Part shown: positions 27,914-37,423 of the stretch, piece after piece
Layout of the letters: the number at the start of each line of letters is the position of its first letter
Position numbering within the stretch: position 1 is the first letter of the stretch
Source: Allomuricauda sp.
GTDB lineage: Bacteria; Bacteroidota; Bacteroidia; Flavobacteriales; Flavobacteriaceae
Assembly (NCBI GenBank): GCA_003712125.1
Contig: RHLF01000001.1
Span: 1,240,001-1,304,000 of the forward strand
DNA length: 64,000 bases
Reading direction: 5' to 3'
The notes under the pieces: generated by a model
What the model was told of the DNA's origin: nothing
What the model saw: the letters and a program-made list of their open reading frames with translations, nothing else
The model's database searches: none
Position numbers and translations under genes: made by a program

Positions 27914-29410
27914 TTAGTTGTTTTTTGTCCAGTGTTCCAATGCATCGATTGCTCGGTACCATCCTTGGATAGATTGTTCAATGGCCGCCCTGTCTTTTGT
28001 AGGATTGAAATGTTTATCGACATCCCATATTTTCTGTATTTCCTCAAGATTTTCCCAGAATCCAACGGCCAATCCTGCCAAATATGCAGCGCCCATTACC
28101 GTGGTTTCTACAACCTGAGGTCGTATGGTCATGGTATTCAGAACATCAGCTTGAAATTGCATCAGCATATTGTTAACTGTTGCTCCACCATCAACCCGAA
28201 GTTCTTTGATGCTAATTTCCGAATCCGCTTCCATAGCTTTTAAAATATCCATGGTTTGGTAAGCGATCGATTCTAAGGCTGCCCTAGCGATGTGCGCGTC
28301 GGTACTTCCGCGGGTGAGACCAAATATGGTACCCATTGCTTTTTGGTTCCAATGAGGTGCTCCCAGGCCTGCAAAGGCAGGAACAAAATAAACGCCTTCG
28401 GTAGATGCAACCGATGATGCCAAAGCTTCAACGTCCGATGATCTTTTGATGACTTTGAGGCTATCTCTAAGCCACTGAACCACTGCACCGGCAATAAATA
28501 TGCTGCCTTCGAAAGCGTAGGTAGTCTTACCATTTATCTTCCATGCTACGGTAGTGAGCAAATTATTCTTTGATTGTATAGGTTCTTCACCAATATTCAT
28601 CAGCATAAAACAGCCTGTACCATAGGTATTTTTCACCATACCTTTTTTGGTGCACATTTGGCCAAAGAGAGCGGCTTGTTGGTCTCCGGCAATACCAGCA
28701 ATAGGGATTTTATTCGCGAAAAAGTTTGGACTGGTATGCCCATAAACTTCACTGGACTGTCTTACTTCGGGCATCATGCTTCTAGGGATATCAAAAAGCG
28801 CAAGCAACTCATCGTCCCATTCAAGGGTGTTGATATTGAAAATCAAGGAACGGGATGCATTCGTGACATCGGTAACGTGCAGCTCGCCTTGAGTCATTTT
28901 CCAAATCAACCACGAATCAATGGTGCCCCAAGCCAATTCTCCGCGTTCTGCTTTTTCTCGAGCTCCCTCAACGTTGTCCAAAATCCATTTGACCTTGGTC
29001 GCTGAAAAATAGGAATCGATGACCAAGCCCGTTTTTTGTCTAATAAGATCCGTTTTTCCAGCAGCCTTTAGTTCGTCACAGTAGTCAGAAGTTCGTTTGT
29101 CTTGCCACACAATGGCATTGTAGATGGGTTCGCTAGTGTTTCGATCCCAAACTACGGCCGTCTCTCGCTGGTTTGTGATGCCGATCGCAGCGATTTGTGT
29201 TCCCTTGAGCCCTTTCTTGGTAACGGCTTCAGCAGCCATTCCTGCCTGGGTGGACCATATTTCGGTGGCATCGTGCTCAACCCATCCCGGTTTCGGAAAA
29301 ATCTGTGTAAATTCTTTTTGTGCAACAGAAACGATAGCTCCGCTTTTGTCGACCACGACTGCCCGAGAACTCGTTGTGCCTTGATCTAGTGCAAGTATGT
29401 ATTGACTCAT
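27914..29410 (-). CDS. glpK: Glycerol kinase
   Basis: 498 aa, the usual FGGY-kinase length. Motifs: the ATP-binding phosphate 1 loop [15 protein letters not shown] at the N-terminus, [25 protein letters not shown], the glycerol-binding region [10 protein letters not shown], and the C-terminal [19 protein letters not shown] and [13 protein letters not shown]. It phosphorylates glycerol to sn-glycerol-3-phosphate with ATP in the cytoplasm. It is the first gene of glpK-glpF and divergent from the DUF1697 gene across 83 bases. No convincing TAnnTTTG element was seen on its strand. Confidence 0.96.
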   Translation of the reverse strand: MSQYILALDQGTTSSRAVVVDKSGAIVSVAQKEFTQIFPKPGWVEHDATEIWSTQAGMAAEAVTKKGLKGTQIAAIGITNQRETAVVWDRNTSEPIYNAIVWQDKRTSDYCDELKAAGKTDLIRQKTGLVIDSYFSATKVKWILDNVEGAREKAERGELAWGTIDSWLIWKMTQGELHVTDVTNASRSLIFNINTLEWDDELLALFDIPRSMMPEVRQSSEVYGHTSPNFFANKIPIAGIAGDQQAALFGQMCTKKGMVKNTYGTGCFMLMNIGEEPIQSKNNLLTTVAWKINGKTTYAFEGSIFIAGAVVQWLRDSLKVIKRSSDVEALASSVASTEGVYFVPAFAGLGAPHWNQKAMGTIFGLTRGSTDAHIARAALESIAYQTMDILKAMEADSEISIKELRVDGGATVNNMLMQFQADVLNTMTIRPQVVETTVMGAAYLAGLAVGFWENLEEIQKIWDVDKHFNPTKDRAAIEQSIQGWYRAIDALEHWTKNN

Positions 29411-29493
29411 TCTTGATTAAAAAATTTCATGGAATTTACTAAAATAAATTATAGTAGATTTATTTGGAGAATAGCTAAAATCGTAATCTTCCC

Positions 29494-30021
29494 ATGACCC
29501 ATATCGTGTTTCTTAGAGGCATAAATGTAGGCGGCCATAAAAAAATAAAAATGGCCGATTTAAGAGAACGCCTTCTCGCCATTGGGTTTGTGAATGTGCA
29601 AACCTATATCCAAAGTGGTAATATTGTATTGAACACTACCAAAACCAAGAATGAAATAGCTGCACTCATAAAAAAAGATCTTCATGAAGGTTTTGGTTTT
29701 GATGTACCTGTGCTGGTCATGGCCGCTGAAGAAATTGAAGCGATTCTTAAACATAACCCTTTTGCATCCGAAGCAATTTCAAAAAATCTGTATTTCGCGC
29801 TTTTGCACAATGCTCCGGAACCAGAAAATAATGGTCGACTCAAGGCTGCCGATTATCCGAACGAAGCTTTTGAAATCACGGATAATTGCGTTTATCTAAA
29901 TTGTAAAATTGGCGCAGGAAAAGCGAAATTGAGCAATAATGTCATAGAGCAGAAATTGATGGTTACAGCGACGACAAGGAATCTAAGGACCTTGCAAAAA
30001 ATGGTTGAACTTGCACGATGA
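29494..30021 (+). CDS. DUF1697 protein
   Basis: 175 aa, the full length of the family. The N-terminal block THIVFLRGINVGGHKKIKMA, then LRERLLAIGFVNVQTYIQSG, and the C-terminal VTATTRNLRTLQKMVEL define DUF1697, a two-domain alpha/beta fold related to ferredoxin-like domains. No biochemical role is established. It appears monocistronic and converges on tspO, 10 bases from its stop. Confidence 0.88.
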   Translation: MTHIVFLRGINVGGHKKIKMADLRERLLAIGFVNVQTYIQSGNIVLNTTKTKNEIAALIKKDLHEGFGFDVPVLVMAAEEIEAILKHNPFASEAISKNLYFALLHNAPEPENNGRLKAADYPNEAFEITDNCVYLNCKIGAGKAKLSNNVIEQKLMVTATTRNLRTLQKMVELAR

Positions 30022-30031
30022 ATTGAGATTA

Positions 30032-30505
30032 TCAATTCATCTCCCATATCTTATAATTCAGCAGGGTTGCAAAACACACCCAAAGTAGATATGGAATCAT
30101 CAATATAGCGGCCAAGTTACTTACCACTTTAAACCATCTAATGGTCAAAATAATGAGTATCAGCAGGGTTAAAATGACCAATAAGGCCCAAAAAGGACTT
30201 TGAAAGCCAAAAAAGACAATGCTCCACAAGGCGTTTAACAGCAATTGAAAACCGAAGTGATATAAGGCAGTCTTTACCCAGAGATGATAAACTCCCTTGG
30301 ACCAAACTATGCCCGCTGCTACACCCATCAGAACATAAAGCAGGCCCCAAACCGGACCAAAAAGCCAATTAGGGGGATTAAAGTCTGGCTTGTTCAAACC
30401 TACATACCAATCATTAACAGAGCTCTGAGTTGCAAAACTGGCCAATATGCCTATAAGCAAGCAAATGGTTGTGGCAATAGAAATGTAAACAAGCTTTTTT
30501 CTCAT
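30032..30505 (-). CDS. tspO: TspO/MBR family tryptophan-rich membrane protein
   Basis: 157 aa with five hydrophobic helices. The signature WYVGLNKPDFNPPNWLFGPV and the following WGLLYVLMGVAAGIVW identify TspO/MBR; ALWSIVFFGFQSPFWAL is the third helix. TspO proteins bind porphyrins and sterol-like ligands and act as sensors or scavengers in the membrane. It is divergent from the mevalonate operon, whose first gene begins 89 bases away. Its own promoter may be TATTTTAG (minus strand, 30532-30539), a 7 of 8 match. Confidence 0.92.
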   Translation of the reverse strand: MRKKLVYISIATTICLLIGILASFATQSSVNDWYVGLNKPDFNPPNWLFGPVWGLLYVLMGVAAGIVWSKGVYHLWVKTALYHFGFQLLLNALWSIVFFGFQSPFWALLVILTLLILIILTIRWFKVVSNLAAILMIPYLLWVCFATLLNYKIWEMN

Positions 30506-30548
30506 GGCAGTGCGATACCTACTAAAATAGCAATTTATTTGAATCGGT

Positions 30549-30577
30549 TTTTCTGTTCATGTACATCACTATCTTTG
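30549..30577 (+). promoter_or_regulatory. Promoter of the mevalonate/prenyltransferase operon
   Basis: TATCTTTG at 30570-30577 is a perfect TAnnTTTG -7 element, with a T-rich -33 region 17 bases upstream. It lies 16 bases before the ATG at 30594, implying a very short leader. This also argues against the upstream TTG start given by the ORF track. Confidence 0.65.
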
Positions 30578-30593
30578 CGGCAAATTGCCTTGG

Positions 30594-31682
30594 ATGACGA
30601 CAAATGATTTCATTCCCAAAAAGAAGTTGGACCTTCCTGAAAAAGGAAGTTTCAAATGGAAAGCTCCCAGTAATATTGCATTGGTCAAATACTGGGGCAA
30701 ACTTGAACATCAAATTCCGGCCAACCCATCAATTAGTTTCACCCTTGATGCCTGTGCGACCACAACCAAGGTCACCTTTGAAAAGTTGACAAAGCCATCG
30801 GAAGGTTTTTCTTTTGATTTAATTTTTGAAGGCAGTAAAAAAGAATCGTTCAAACCTAAAATAAACACCTTTTTTGAGCGTGTTCAAGAGTATCTGCCCT
30901 TTTTAAGGGCATATCATTTTACGATTGAAACCTCAAATTCGTTTCCGCACAGCTCGGGCATTGCCTCTTCAGCAAGTGGTATGGCCGCTCTTTCGCTATG
31001 CCTACTTTCGATAGAACGTTCGGCAAACAGAGAAATGAGTGATGCCCAGTTCGATAAAAAAGCTTCGTTTTTGGCCCGGTTGGGATCAGGGAGTGCCTGC
31101 AGAAGTATCAAAGGTGATTTGATTCAATGGGGCAACCATCAAGGCATACCCGAAAGCTCTGACTTGTTTGGTATCAACTATCCCTTTGAAGTTCATCCGA
31201 TTTTCAAAAATTACCACGATACAATATTGTTGGTTCACAAAGGAGAAAAGGTGGTAAGTAGTACAGTTGGACACGGCTTAATGCAAGGTCATCCCTTTGC
31301 CAAAAATCGTTTTCAACAAGCACATGACAATTTGCAGAAACTTAAGGATGTCTTTTCAAAAGGCGATTTAGATCAATTTATGGCCTTGGTGGAAAGTGAG
31401 GCATTGACCCTTCACGCCATGATGATGTCAAGTTCTCCCTATTTTATATTAATGCACCCCAACACCCTAAGGATCATCAATAAAATTTGGGAGTTCCGAA
31501 AAACGACCCAAACCCCAATATGTTTCACCTTGGATGCAGGAGCGAATGTACATGTGCTTTATCCAGAGACAGTAAAAGAAAAAGCCATCCAATTTATTCA
31601 AGATCAACTCGTTGTATACTGCGAAAATGGACACTATATTTGTGATCGAATTGGAAATGGTGCGAAAGAATTGAAAGTTTGA
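30594..31682 (+). CDS. mvaD: Diphosphomevalonate decarboxylase
   Basis: 362 aa from ATG 30594; the track start at 30585 is a TTG only 8 bases after the -7 element. GHMP kinase fold: the N-terminal signature WKAPSNIALVKYWGKLEHQI and NPSISFTLDA, the phosphate-binding loop SSGIASSASGMAALSLCLL, and FTLDAGANVHVLYP near the C-terminus. It converts mevalonate diphosphate to isopentenyl diphosphate with ATP and releases CO2. It is the first gene of an operon with a mevalonate-kinase-like gene and a UbiA prenyltransferase, consistent with the mevalonate route used by Flavobacteriaceae. Confidence 0.93.
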   Translation: MTTNDFIPKKKLDLPEKGSFKWKAPSNIALVKYWGKLEHQIPANPSISFTLDACATTTKVTFEKLTKPSEGFSFDLIFEGSKKESFKPKINTFFERVQEYLPFLRAYHFTIETSNSFPHSSGIASSASGMAALSLCLLSIERSANREMSDAQFDKKASFLARLGSGSACRSIKGDLIQWGNHQGIPESSDLFGINYPFEVHPIFKNYHDTILLVHKGEKVVSSTVGHGLMQGHPFAKNRFQQAHDNLQKLKDVFSKGDLDQFMALVESEALTLHAMMMSSSPYFILMHPNTLRIINKIWEFRKTTQTPICFTLDAGANVHVLYPETVKEKAIQFIQDQLVVYCENGHYICDRIGNGAKELKV

Positions 31683-31772
31683 CGCCAATAGATTGATCAG
31701 GTTCGACCGCTGTTTTTCGATTTCATTTGAAGGGTTTGTTTATATTTATACTGCATTGTTGCAACAAAAGCT

Positions 31773-32705
31773 ATGAAAGGACCACTGTTTTACTCCAAAA
31801 TTCTGCTTTTCGGCGAGTATGGCATCATTAAAGATTCCAAAGGATTGTCCATACCCTATAATTTCTTTAAGGGTGCACTGAAATCTTCTTCAGAGTTAAA
31901 CGACGATGCCAAAAAATCTAATGAAGGCCTTAAAGATTTTGCAGCATATCTAGAGCAGATTCAAGAAGAAAAGATTGTCAGTTTTGATTTGGGCGCTTTA
32001 AAAAGCGATATCGAAAACGGAATGTATTTTGACAGTTCCATTCCCCAAGGATATGGTATTGGCAGTAGTGGTGCATTGGTAGCGGCGATTTATGATAAAT
32101 ACGCCTATAATAAGATAACCGTGTTGGAAAATCTCACCCGTGAAAAGCTCTTAACCCTCAAGACCATTTTTGGAAAGATGGAATCGTTTTTTCATGGCAA
32201 GTCTTCGGGTCTTGACCCTTTGAACAGCTATTTAAGCCTGCCCATTTTAATTAATTCAACAGATAATATCGAATCAACGAGCCTTCCTTCCCAAAACAAG
32301 GAAGGTAAAGGGGCGGTATTTTTGTTGGATAGCGGAATGACAGGTGAGACTGCACCCATGGTTCAGATTTTTATGGAAAAGATGAAGCAGGAAGGTTTTC
32401 GAAAGGTGGTCAAAGACAAGTTTATTAAGCATACCGACGCCTGCGTTGAACATTTTCTAAATGGCGATGTAAAAAGCCTGTTTGGTCATGTGAAACAATT
32501 ATCCAATGTGGTTCTCGATCATTTTAAACCCATGATTCCGAAACAGTTTCACGCTCTATGGCAAAAAGGAATTGATACGGGTGACTACTATCTGAAACTT
32601 TGTGGCTCTGGTGGAGGCGGTTATATTTTAGGTTTTACTGAAGATATTGACAGGGCGAGAACTGCTCTAAACGAACACAAATTGGAGGTGGTTTACCACT
32701 TCTAG
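31773..32705 (+). CDS. GHMP kinase, probable mevalonate kinase
   Basis: 310 aa. Starts with FYSKILLFGEYGII, the conserved GHMP N-terminal strand with GEY/H motif. The ATP-binding loop is QGYGIGSSGALVAAIYDKY, and the substrate-side segment is FFHGKSSGLDPLNSY, in which the Asp is the expected catalytic base. KLCGSGGGGYILGF is the C-terminal glycine-rich motif. The mevalonate kinase assignment follows from family features and from mvaD 90 bases upstream; phosphomevalonate kinase is the alternative. The UbiA gene follows after 5 bases. Confidence 0.82.
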   Translation: MKGPLFYSKILLFGEYGIIKDSKGLSIPYNFFKGALKSSSELNDDAKKSNEGLKDFAAYLEQIQEEKIVSFDLGALKSDIENGMYFDSSIPQGYGIGSSGALVAAIYDKYAYNKITVLENLTREKLLTLKTIFGKMESFFHGKSSGLDPLNSYLSLPILINSTDNIESTSLPSQNKEGKGAVFLLDSGMTGETAPMVQIFMEKMKQEGFRKVVKDKFIKHTDACVEHFLNGDVKSLFGHVKQLSNVVLDHFKPMIPKQFHALWQKGIDTGDYYLKLCGSGGGGYILGFTEDIDRARTALNEHKLEVVYHF

Positions 32706-32710
32706 CCGCA

Positions 32711-33616
32711 ATGTTAAGCAGGAGGCAGCGTTTTTACCTATTTAAATTATTGAGTCTTTTTTCTGTTGTACGAGGATACAACATATTGGTCATTACCTTG
32801 GCCCAATATTTGGCGTCCATATATATTCTTGCCCCAAACTGGCCCTTACATAAGGTGGTTTTTGATATTAATCTATTTCTTATTGTGACGGCTTCTGCCC
32901 TGGTTATTGCAGCTGGCTACATCATCAATAACTTCTATGACGCAGAAAAAGACCTCATTAACAAGCCTACCAAAAGTATGCTTGACCGGATCGTGAGCCA
33001 ACGTTTTAAATTGACGACTTATTTTATTTTGAACCTAATGGCAGTATTTGCCGCCAGCTATATTTCTTTTAAGGCGGTTCTCTTCTATTCAGCTTATGTT
33101 TTTGCGATATGGTTGTATTCTCACAAACTAAAGCGTATTCCGTTTTTGGGCAATCTGGTCTCGGCAATTTTGGCCATTACGCCTTTTTTTGCAGTGTTCG
33201 TTTATTACAAAAATTTTGAGCTGGTCATTTTTGTACATGCCATCTTTCTTTTCTTGTTGATTCTGGCGCGCGAGTTGGTCAAGGATCTTGAGAATATGGC
33301 TGGTGATATGGCCCTTAACTATCAGACCGTACCCATACTTTACGGTCAAAAAGTATCCAAAATTTTGATTAGTTGTTTGGCGGTATTAACCTTGATACCC
33401 GCTTTGTTATTGATCACTGAATTTGAAATAGGTTACATGTATCTTTATTTTGGGGCCTGTATCTTATTGTTGGTCTTATTCATTTTATTATTGGTGAAGG
33501 CCAATAACAAAAGGCATTATGTATGGCTTCATAATATTCTTAAGTTTATTATTGTAGCAGGTGTATTCAGTATTTTGCTAATTGATGTGGATCTGGTTTT
33601 AAATCGAATTTTATGA
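32711..33616 (+). CDS. UbiA-family prenyltransferase, possibly geranylgeranylglycerol-phosphate geranylgeranyltransferase
   Basis: 301 aa with eight to nine membrane helices. The first Asp-rich motif, NNFYDAEKDLINKP, binds the Mg-prenyl-diphosphate; the second is in ARELVKDLENMAGDMAL. These are the two catalytic motifs of UbiA enzymes. Flavobacterial members beside mevalonate genes are commonly annotated as geranylgeranylglycerol-phosphate geranylgeranyltransferase, an ether-lipid-type enzyme, but menaquinone-type or other acceptors are equally possible from sequence. It is the third gene of the isoprenoid operon; the nitrilase start overlaps its stop (ATGA). Confidence 0.82.
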   Translation: MLSRRQRFYLFKLLSLFSVVRGYNILVITLAQYLASIYILAPNWPLHKVVFDINLFLIVTASALVIAAGYIINNFYDAEKDLINKPTKSMLDRIVSQRFKLTTYFILNLMAVFAASYISFKAVLFYSAYVFAIWLYSHKLKRIPFLGNLVSAILAITPFFAVFVYYKNFELVIFVHAIFLFLLILARELVKDLENMAGDMALNYQTVPILYGQKVSKILISCLAVLTLIPALLLITEFEIGYMYLYFGACILLLVLFILLLVKANNKRHYVWLHNILKFIIVAGVFSILLIDVDLVLNRIL

Positions 33617-34566
33617 ATCGTAACGAACTTAAGGTGGCCTTGGCCCAAATTGCTCCGGTTTGGTTAAATAAAACGGAAACAATTCAAAAAATTTGTGAAA
33701 CACTTCAAGAGGCGGCTAAAGAGCAAGCAGAGTTGGTCGTTTTTGGGGAGGCAGTATTGCCAGGATATCCTTTTTGGCTGGCCTACACTGATGGCGCGTC
33801 TTGGGATCTGAAAGTGAACAAAGAGCTTCATGCACACTATGTGCAAAACGCCATACAGATAGAAGCTGGTGATTTAGATGCCATTTGTGAATTGGCCAAA
33901 ACCAATGCGATGGCCATTTACTTGGGCATTATGGAAAGGGCTCAAGACAGGGGGGGTCACAGCATCTACGCCTCCTTGGTATATATCAATGAAGAAGGTA
34001 AGGTAAAATCAGTACATCGAAAGTTACAACCCACCTATGATGAGCGCTTGACATGGGCTCCAGGCGATGGTCATGGCTTGCAGGTACATCCGTTAAAACA
34101 ATTTACGGTAGGTGGCCTCAATTGCTGGGAAAACTGGATGCCTTTACCTCGAGCCGCCCTTTACGGACAGGGAGAAAATCTTCATATTGCAGTATGGCCC
34201 GGTAACTTGAACAATACCCAAGATATAACTCGATTTATTGCCCGTGAATCACGCAGCTATGTGATTTCTGTATCTTCTCTGATGACGCATGATGACTTTC
34301 CGAAAGACACTCCGCATTTGGATAAAATTCTTGCCAAGGCACCTCCAATTCTGGCCAATGGTGGATCGTGCATTGCTAGCCCTGATGGCGAATGGCTGGT
34401 GCAACCCGTAGTTGATCAACAAGGATTAATTTATGCCACCCTGAATTTTGAACGCGTGCTGCAAGAGCGTCAAAACTTTGACCCAGTGGGTCATTATTCG
34501 CGCCCGGATGTTACCAAATTGATGGTCAATCGTGAACGACAATCGACCATTGAATTGAAAGATTAG
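33613..34566 (+). CDS. Carbon-nitrogen hydrolase, nitrilase branch
   Basis: 317 aa. The Glu-Lys-Cys catalytic triad is clear: Glu in VVFGEAVLPGYPFW, Lys in VHRKLQPTYDERLTW and Cys in VGGLNCWENWMPLPR. The CWEN context and GYPFW are typical of branch 1 true nitrilases, which turn nitriles into acids and ammonia, rather than of amidases. The substrate is unknown. It is coupled by a 4-base overlap to the UbiA gene, an unusual partner, so it may act on an isoprenoid-linked or unrelated nitrile; this is speculation. It ends 5 bases before the convergent peptidase gene. Confidence 0.87.
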   Translation: MNRNELKVALAQIAPVWLNKTETIQKICETLQEAAKEQAELVVFGEAVLPGYPFWLAYTDGASWDLKVNKELHAHYVQNAIQIEAGDLDAICELAKTNAMAIYLGIMERAQDRGGHSIYASLVYINEEGKVKSVHRKLQPTYDERLTWAPGDGHGLQVHPLKQFTVGGLNCWENWMPLPRAALYGQGENLHIAVWPGNLNNTQDITRFIARESRSYVISVSSLMTHDDFPKDTPHLDKILAKAPPILANGGSCIASPDGEWLVQPVVDQQGLIYATLNFERVLQERQNFDPVGHYSRPDVTKLMVNRERQSTIELKD

Positions 34567-34571
34567 TATCC

Positions 34572-37361
34572 TCACTTTTCTTCCAAGAGTTCGTAACCTT
34601 GCGCTATTCCCTTTGCGATGGGAGGAACGCCGTGTTTCATCCAATACGGTTGGGCATCACCTTTAAGATAATGATCAAAAAATTGCGCCATACGAATATT
34701 GAAATCCTTTCTATTTTGAAGTTTCAATGGCCAATGGGGCTCTCCATTGTAATTCAAGAACCACGAGGGTTTTCCCAATCGGCGCAAACTTACAAAGAAC
34801 TCAATGCCTTGGTACCAAGGCACGTGACCATCAGCATCGTTGTGCATAATCAACAAAGGGGTATTGATTTTGTCAATATTGAAAATAGGGGAGTTTTCGA
34901 TATACCTTGCGGGGTATTCCCAGGGGGTGCCTCCAATTCTACTCTGGGTATGCTCATATTGAAATTGACGACTGAGCCCTGTCCACCAGCGAATTCCACC
35001 ATAAGCGCTGATCATATTGGGTACTGGAGCACCTGACTCAGCAGCTTTGAAGATATCTGTTTTGGTGACCAAATAAGCGATTTGATAGCCCCCCCAACTA
35101 TGACCTTGTACCCCAATATTGTCTTTGTCGATGAAGCCCTTTTCAATCAAAGAGGTTACTCCGGGTATCACACAATTATAGGCACTTTCTCCAGGGTATC
35201 CTACACGGTATTCAACATCTGGATTAAAGATGACGTATCCCCTGCTCGTATAAAAACTATAATTTATGGTTGAGCGTTCTGCTCTGGGGTGCCGATGGCG
35301 ATGCATACCATCAGAGCTCTTTTCATAAAAATTGACCAGTAGGGGGTATTTTTTTGAAGGATTGAAATCTTCAGGTTTAACCAACATCCCTTGAAGTTTT
35401 TTACCATCCAGGGAAATCCACTCTACCAACTCCATTGTTCCCCAGTTGTAAGCGTCCTGTTGCGGGTTGGCAAGGCTCAATTTTTTCGGGTTTTTAAAAC
35501 CAAGATCGGCACCCCATAGGTCAGGAAACTCTTCAAAAGACTGCCGGGTATAGATCAAATTGTCGTTGAGAAGTGCTTTTTTAGGTCTTGAATAGCGATA
35601 GGGTCCTGAAATAAGGGGGGTGATTTTGCTATTTTTTACATCGAACGTCACATAGCCTGCATCCTTGGTGGTTTCCTCAAAAGTGCTCAATAGTAACGGC
35701 TCGTCCAAATCAATGGCCTCTTCTTCCTCATCCAAATCCAAATAGCGGTAAACCGTTTTTGAGGCTCTTCCATCAGTTAATTTTGTTTTTTTACCGGTTT
35801 CAGGATTTATTTTCCAAATATCGTATCGGTCATAGATTAAAATATCCTTGTCGTTCTTGGTCCAACCTGCCAGGCCGTATGGGAAAGGGAAGTTGGGATA
35901 GTCATTTTCCTCGCTGTAAAAATGTTCGCCCTTGGTTAGTCCGGTATATTTTCCCGTTCGGGTATTATAGGCGAACCAGGTACTATCAACGCGACTATAC
36001 CCATAAGCATAATTGGCTTTTGGGCTCAGTCTCAAATTGGGTGTTTTTTTGAATTCACGCAGCGTTGTACCAGTTTTGACATCAATCACCTTATAGTCGT
36101 AATAGCGCCTTGCAGTCCATTGGCTTGCCAATTCATAAGGTTTTCCAGTTCGAGCGAGGGCAATCTCAGCATTGCCTTTATCCCCAAGATCCGCATCGGT
36201 AAAAGTCATGTCTCCGATGGGCACCACTTTTTTGTCCTGTAAGTGGATCGCAGTGGTAAAGGATTGGATGGAATCGTTTTTTAATTGAAGTTCCTGAACC
36301 GTGTAAAGACGTGGTTCGTCATACGTCCAAACCTCAACATTTACAATTTCTTCATCTAAAAGCGAAGTATCTTTGACAATGGGAGGTTTCGCCAACCCGA
36401 AATACAGTTTTGATTCGTCTTCCGAAAAATGCACCTTGCCGTACTTGGAAACAACGTAACCCTTAGGTGCTGTTTTATTGTCAATAAGGCGTTCAGCATC
36501 GGATTTGCCACTGCTCCAAAAGTATAGTTCATTGGGTCTTAGCTGAACTTTTGTGGTATCGGTATCTGCAATAAAACCAAATTGCTTTCCAGATTCGCTA
36601 AAGGCAAGCTGAAAATATTTTGCCTTTGGTGCCTGATGTAGATTGATGGTCTGACCAGAACTCAAGTTTCTGACATAGATTCCAATTTCGTCATCTTTGG
36701 TTTCACCCGTTGAAACATAGGCGAGCCACTTCCCTTTTTTTGCAAATACGTATTCGGTAACAAATTTTATGGTGTCTTGTTGTTGGTTTTCAAGATTATG
36801 AACAACTAGGTGATATCCGTTCTTTTTGTTTGCCTTTTTGGGTTTGTCTTTTTTCTTTTCCTGTTCGGCTGTCGAGTCCTTTTTTGAGCTCGTTTCCTTT
36901 TTAAGTTCCTCCAGTTGGTAGGCCAAATATCCAGACCACTTTTCAGGCACTTTAAACGACTTAATATTTCCGATTTTTTTTAGTTCCTTGGTTTGTACAC
37001 TAAAAATGCCAATTGAATCTTTGGGGAGCTTGTCCTTTTTTACCTTCCGTTTTTGAAGGGCCATAATGCTATCTTTCCAGGGTTTTATGGTAAAAATGGC
37101 ATGTTTGGAATCATGGGTAAAAATTCCTTTTTGACCCCTGTCATAGGTCAATAGAAAGTTGCCTTGGATATCTTGAATTTTTAAAAAATGGTCTTTTTCC
37201 CCTTTTTCCAGGCTGTACAGCAGATAGGAGCCATTGGGCGCAATGGCCTCATCTTCGATAGTGCTCCAAAGGGCAAGATCATCATGGTCCAATACTTTTT
37301 TCTGGGCAAATGATAGGGTTTGGAAAAGAATCAAGAGCAGTAGCAGCAATTTTTTTGGCAT
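34572..37361 (-). CDS. S9 family prolyl oligopeptidase-like serine peptidase, exported
   Basis: 929 aa. Signal peptide KLLLLLLILFQTLSFAQ, no lipobox. The N-terminal two-thirds is a WD40/propeller-like beta-rich region that contains a Lys-rich low-complexity insert (about residues 160-185, rich in KKDKPKKANKK-type sequence). The C-terminal alpha/beta hydrolase carries nucleophile Ser in GVQGHSWGGYQIAY, Asp in MHNDADGHVPW and His in GEPHWPLK. It probably releases dipeptides or cleaves short peptides in the periplasm. It is divergent from rluB; both promoters lie in a 62-base spacer. Confidence 0.9.
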   Translation of the reverse strand: MPKKLLLLLLILFQTLSFAQKKVLDHDDLALWSTIEDEAIAPNGSYLLYSLEKGEKDHFLKIQDIQGNFLLTYDRGQKGIFTHDSKHAIFTIKPWKDSIMALQKRKVKKDKLPKDSIGIFSVQTKELKKIGNIKSFKVPEKWSGYLAYQLEELKKETSSKKDSTAEQEKKKDKPKKANKKNGYHLVVHNLENQQQDTIKFVTEYVFAKKGKWLAYVSTGETKDDEIGIYVRNLSSGQTINLHQAPKAKYFQLAFSESGKQFGFIADTDTTKVQLRPNELYFWSSGKSDAERLIDNKTAPKGYVVSKYGKVHFSEDESKLYFGLAKPPIVKDTSLLDEEIVNVEVWTYDEPRLYTVQELQLKNDSIQSFTTAIHLQDKKVVPIGDMTFTDADLGDKGNAEIALARTGKPYELASQWTARRYYDYKVIDVKTGTTLREFKKTPNLRLSPKANYAYGYSRVDSTWFAYNTRTGKYTGLTKGEHFYSEENDYPNFPFPYGLAGWTKNDKDILIYDRYDIWKINPETGKKTKLTDGRASKTVYRYLDLDEEEEAIDLDEPLLLSTFEETTKDAGYVTFDVKNSKITPLISGPYRYSRPKKALLNDNLIYTRQSFEEFPDLWGADLGFKNPKKLSLANPQQDAYNWGTMELVEWISLDGKKLQGMLVKPEDFNPSKKYPLLVNFYEKSSDGMHRHRHPRAERSTINYSFYTSRGYVIFNPDVEYRVGYPGESAYNCVIPGVTSLIEKGFIDKDNIGVQGHSWGGYQIAYLVTKTDIFKAAESGAPVPNMISAYGGIRWWTGLSRQFQYEHTQSRIGGTPWEYPARYIENSPIFNIDKINTPLLIMHNDADGHVPWYQGIEFFVSLRRLGKPSWFLNYNGEPHWPLKLQNRKDFNIRMAQFFDHYLKGDAQPYWMKHGVPPIAKGIAQGYELLEEK

Positions 37362-37378
37362 AATGTTATGTATTGGTT

Positions 37379-37407
37379 TTTATAAAGATAGGCATTGTGT
37401 ACCTTTG
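37379..37407 (+). promoter_or_regulatory. Promoter of the pseudouridine synthase gene
   Basis: TACCTTTG at 37400-37407 is a perfect TAnnTTTG -7 element with a T-rich -33 region 17 bases upstream. It lies 16 bases before the ATG at 37424 and inside the upstream extension of the ORF track entry. Confidence 0.6.
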
Positions 37408-37411
37408 CAAA
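37383..37411 (-). promoter_or_regulatory. Promoter of the S9 peptidase gene
   Basis: On the minus strand TTTG, 17 bases, TATCTTTA: a perfect -33 and 7 of 8 positions of the -7 element. It interleaves with the rluB promoter on the other strand. Confidence 0.6.
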
Positions 37412-37423
37412 AATTTTAGACTG

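Noticed and set aside
28574-29005. 143-aa plus-strand ORF opposite glpK
   Set aside because: Glycerol kinase motifs lie on the other strand over the same bases; no signal or domain in the shadow.
34599-35036. 145-aa plus-strand ORF near the end of the S9 peptidase
   Set aside because: Overlaps the catalytic domain with Ser, Asp and His motifs on the minus strand.
37373-37423. N-terminal extension of the pseudouridine synthase
   Set aside because: Starts at TTG and overlies a perfect -7 promoter element; ATG at 37424 fits better.
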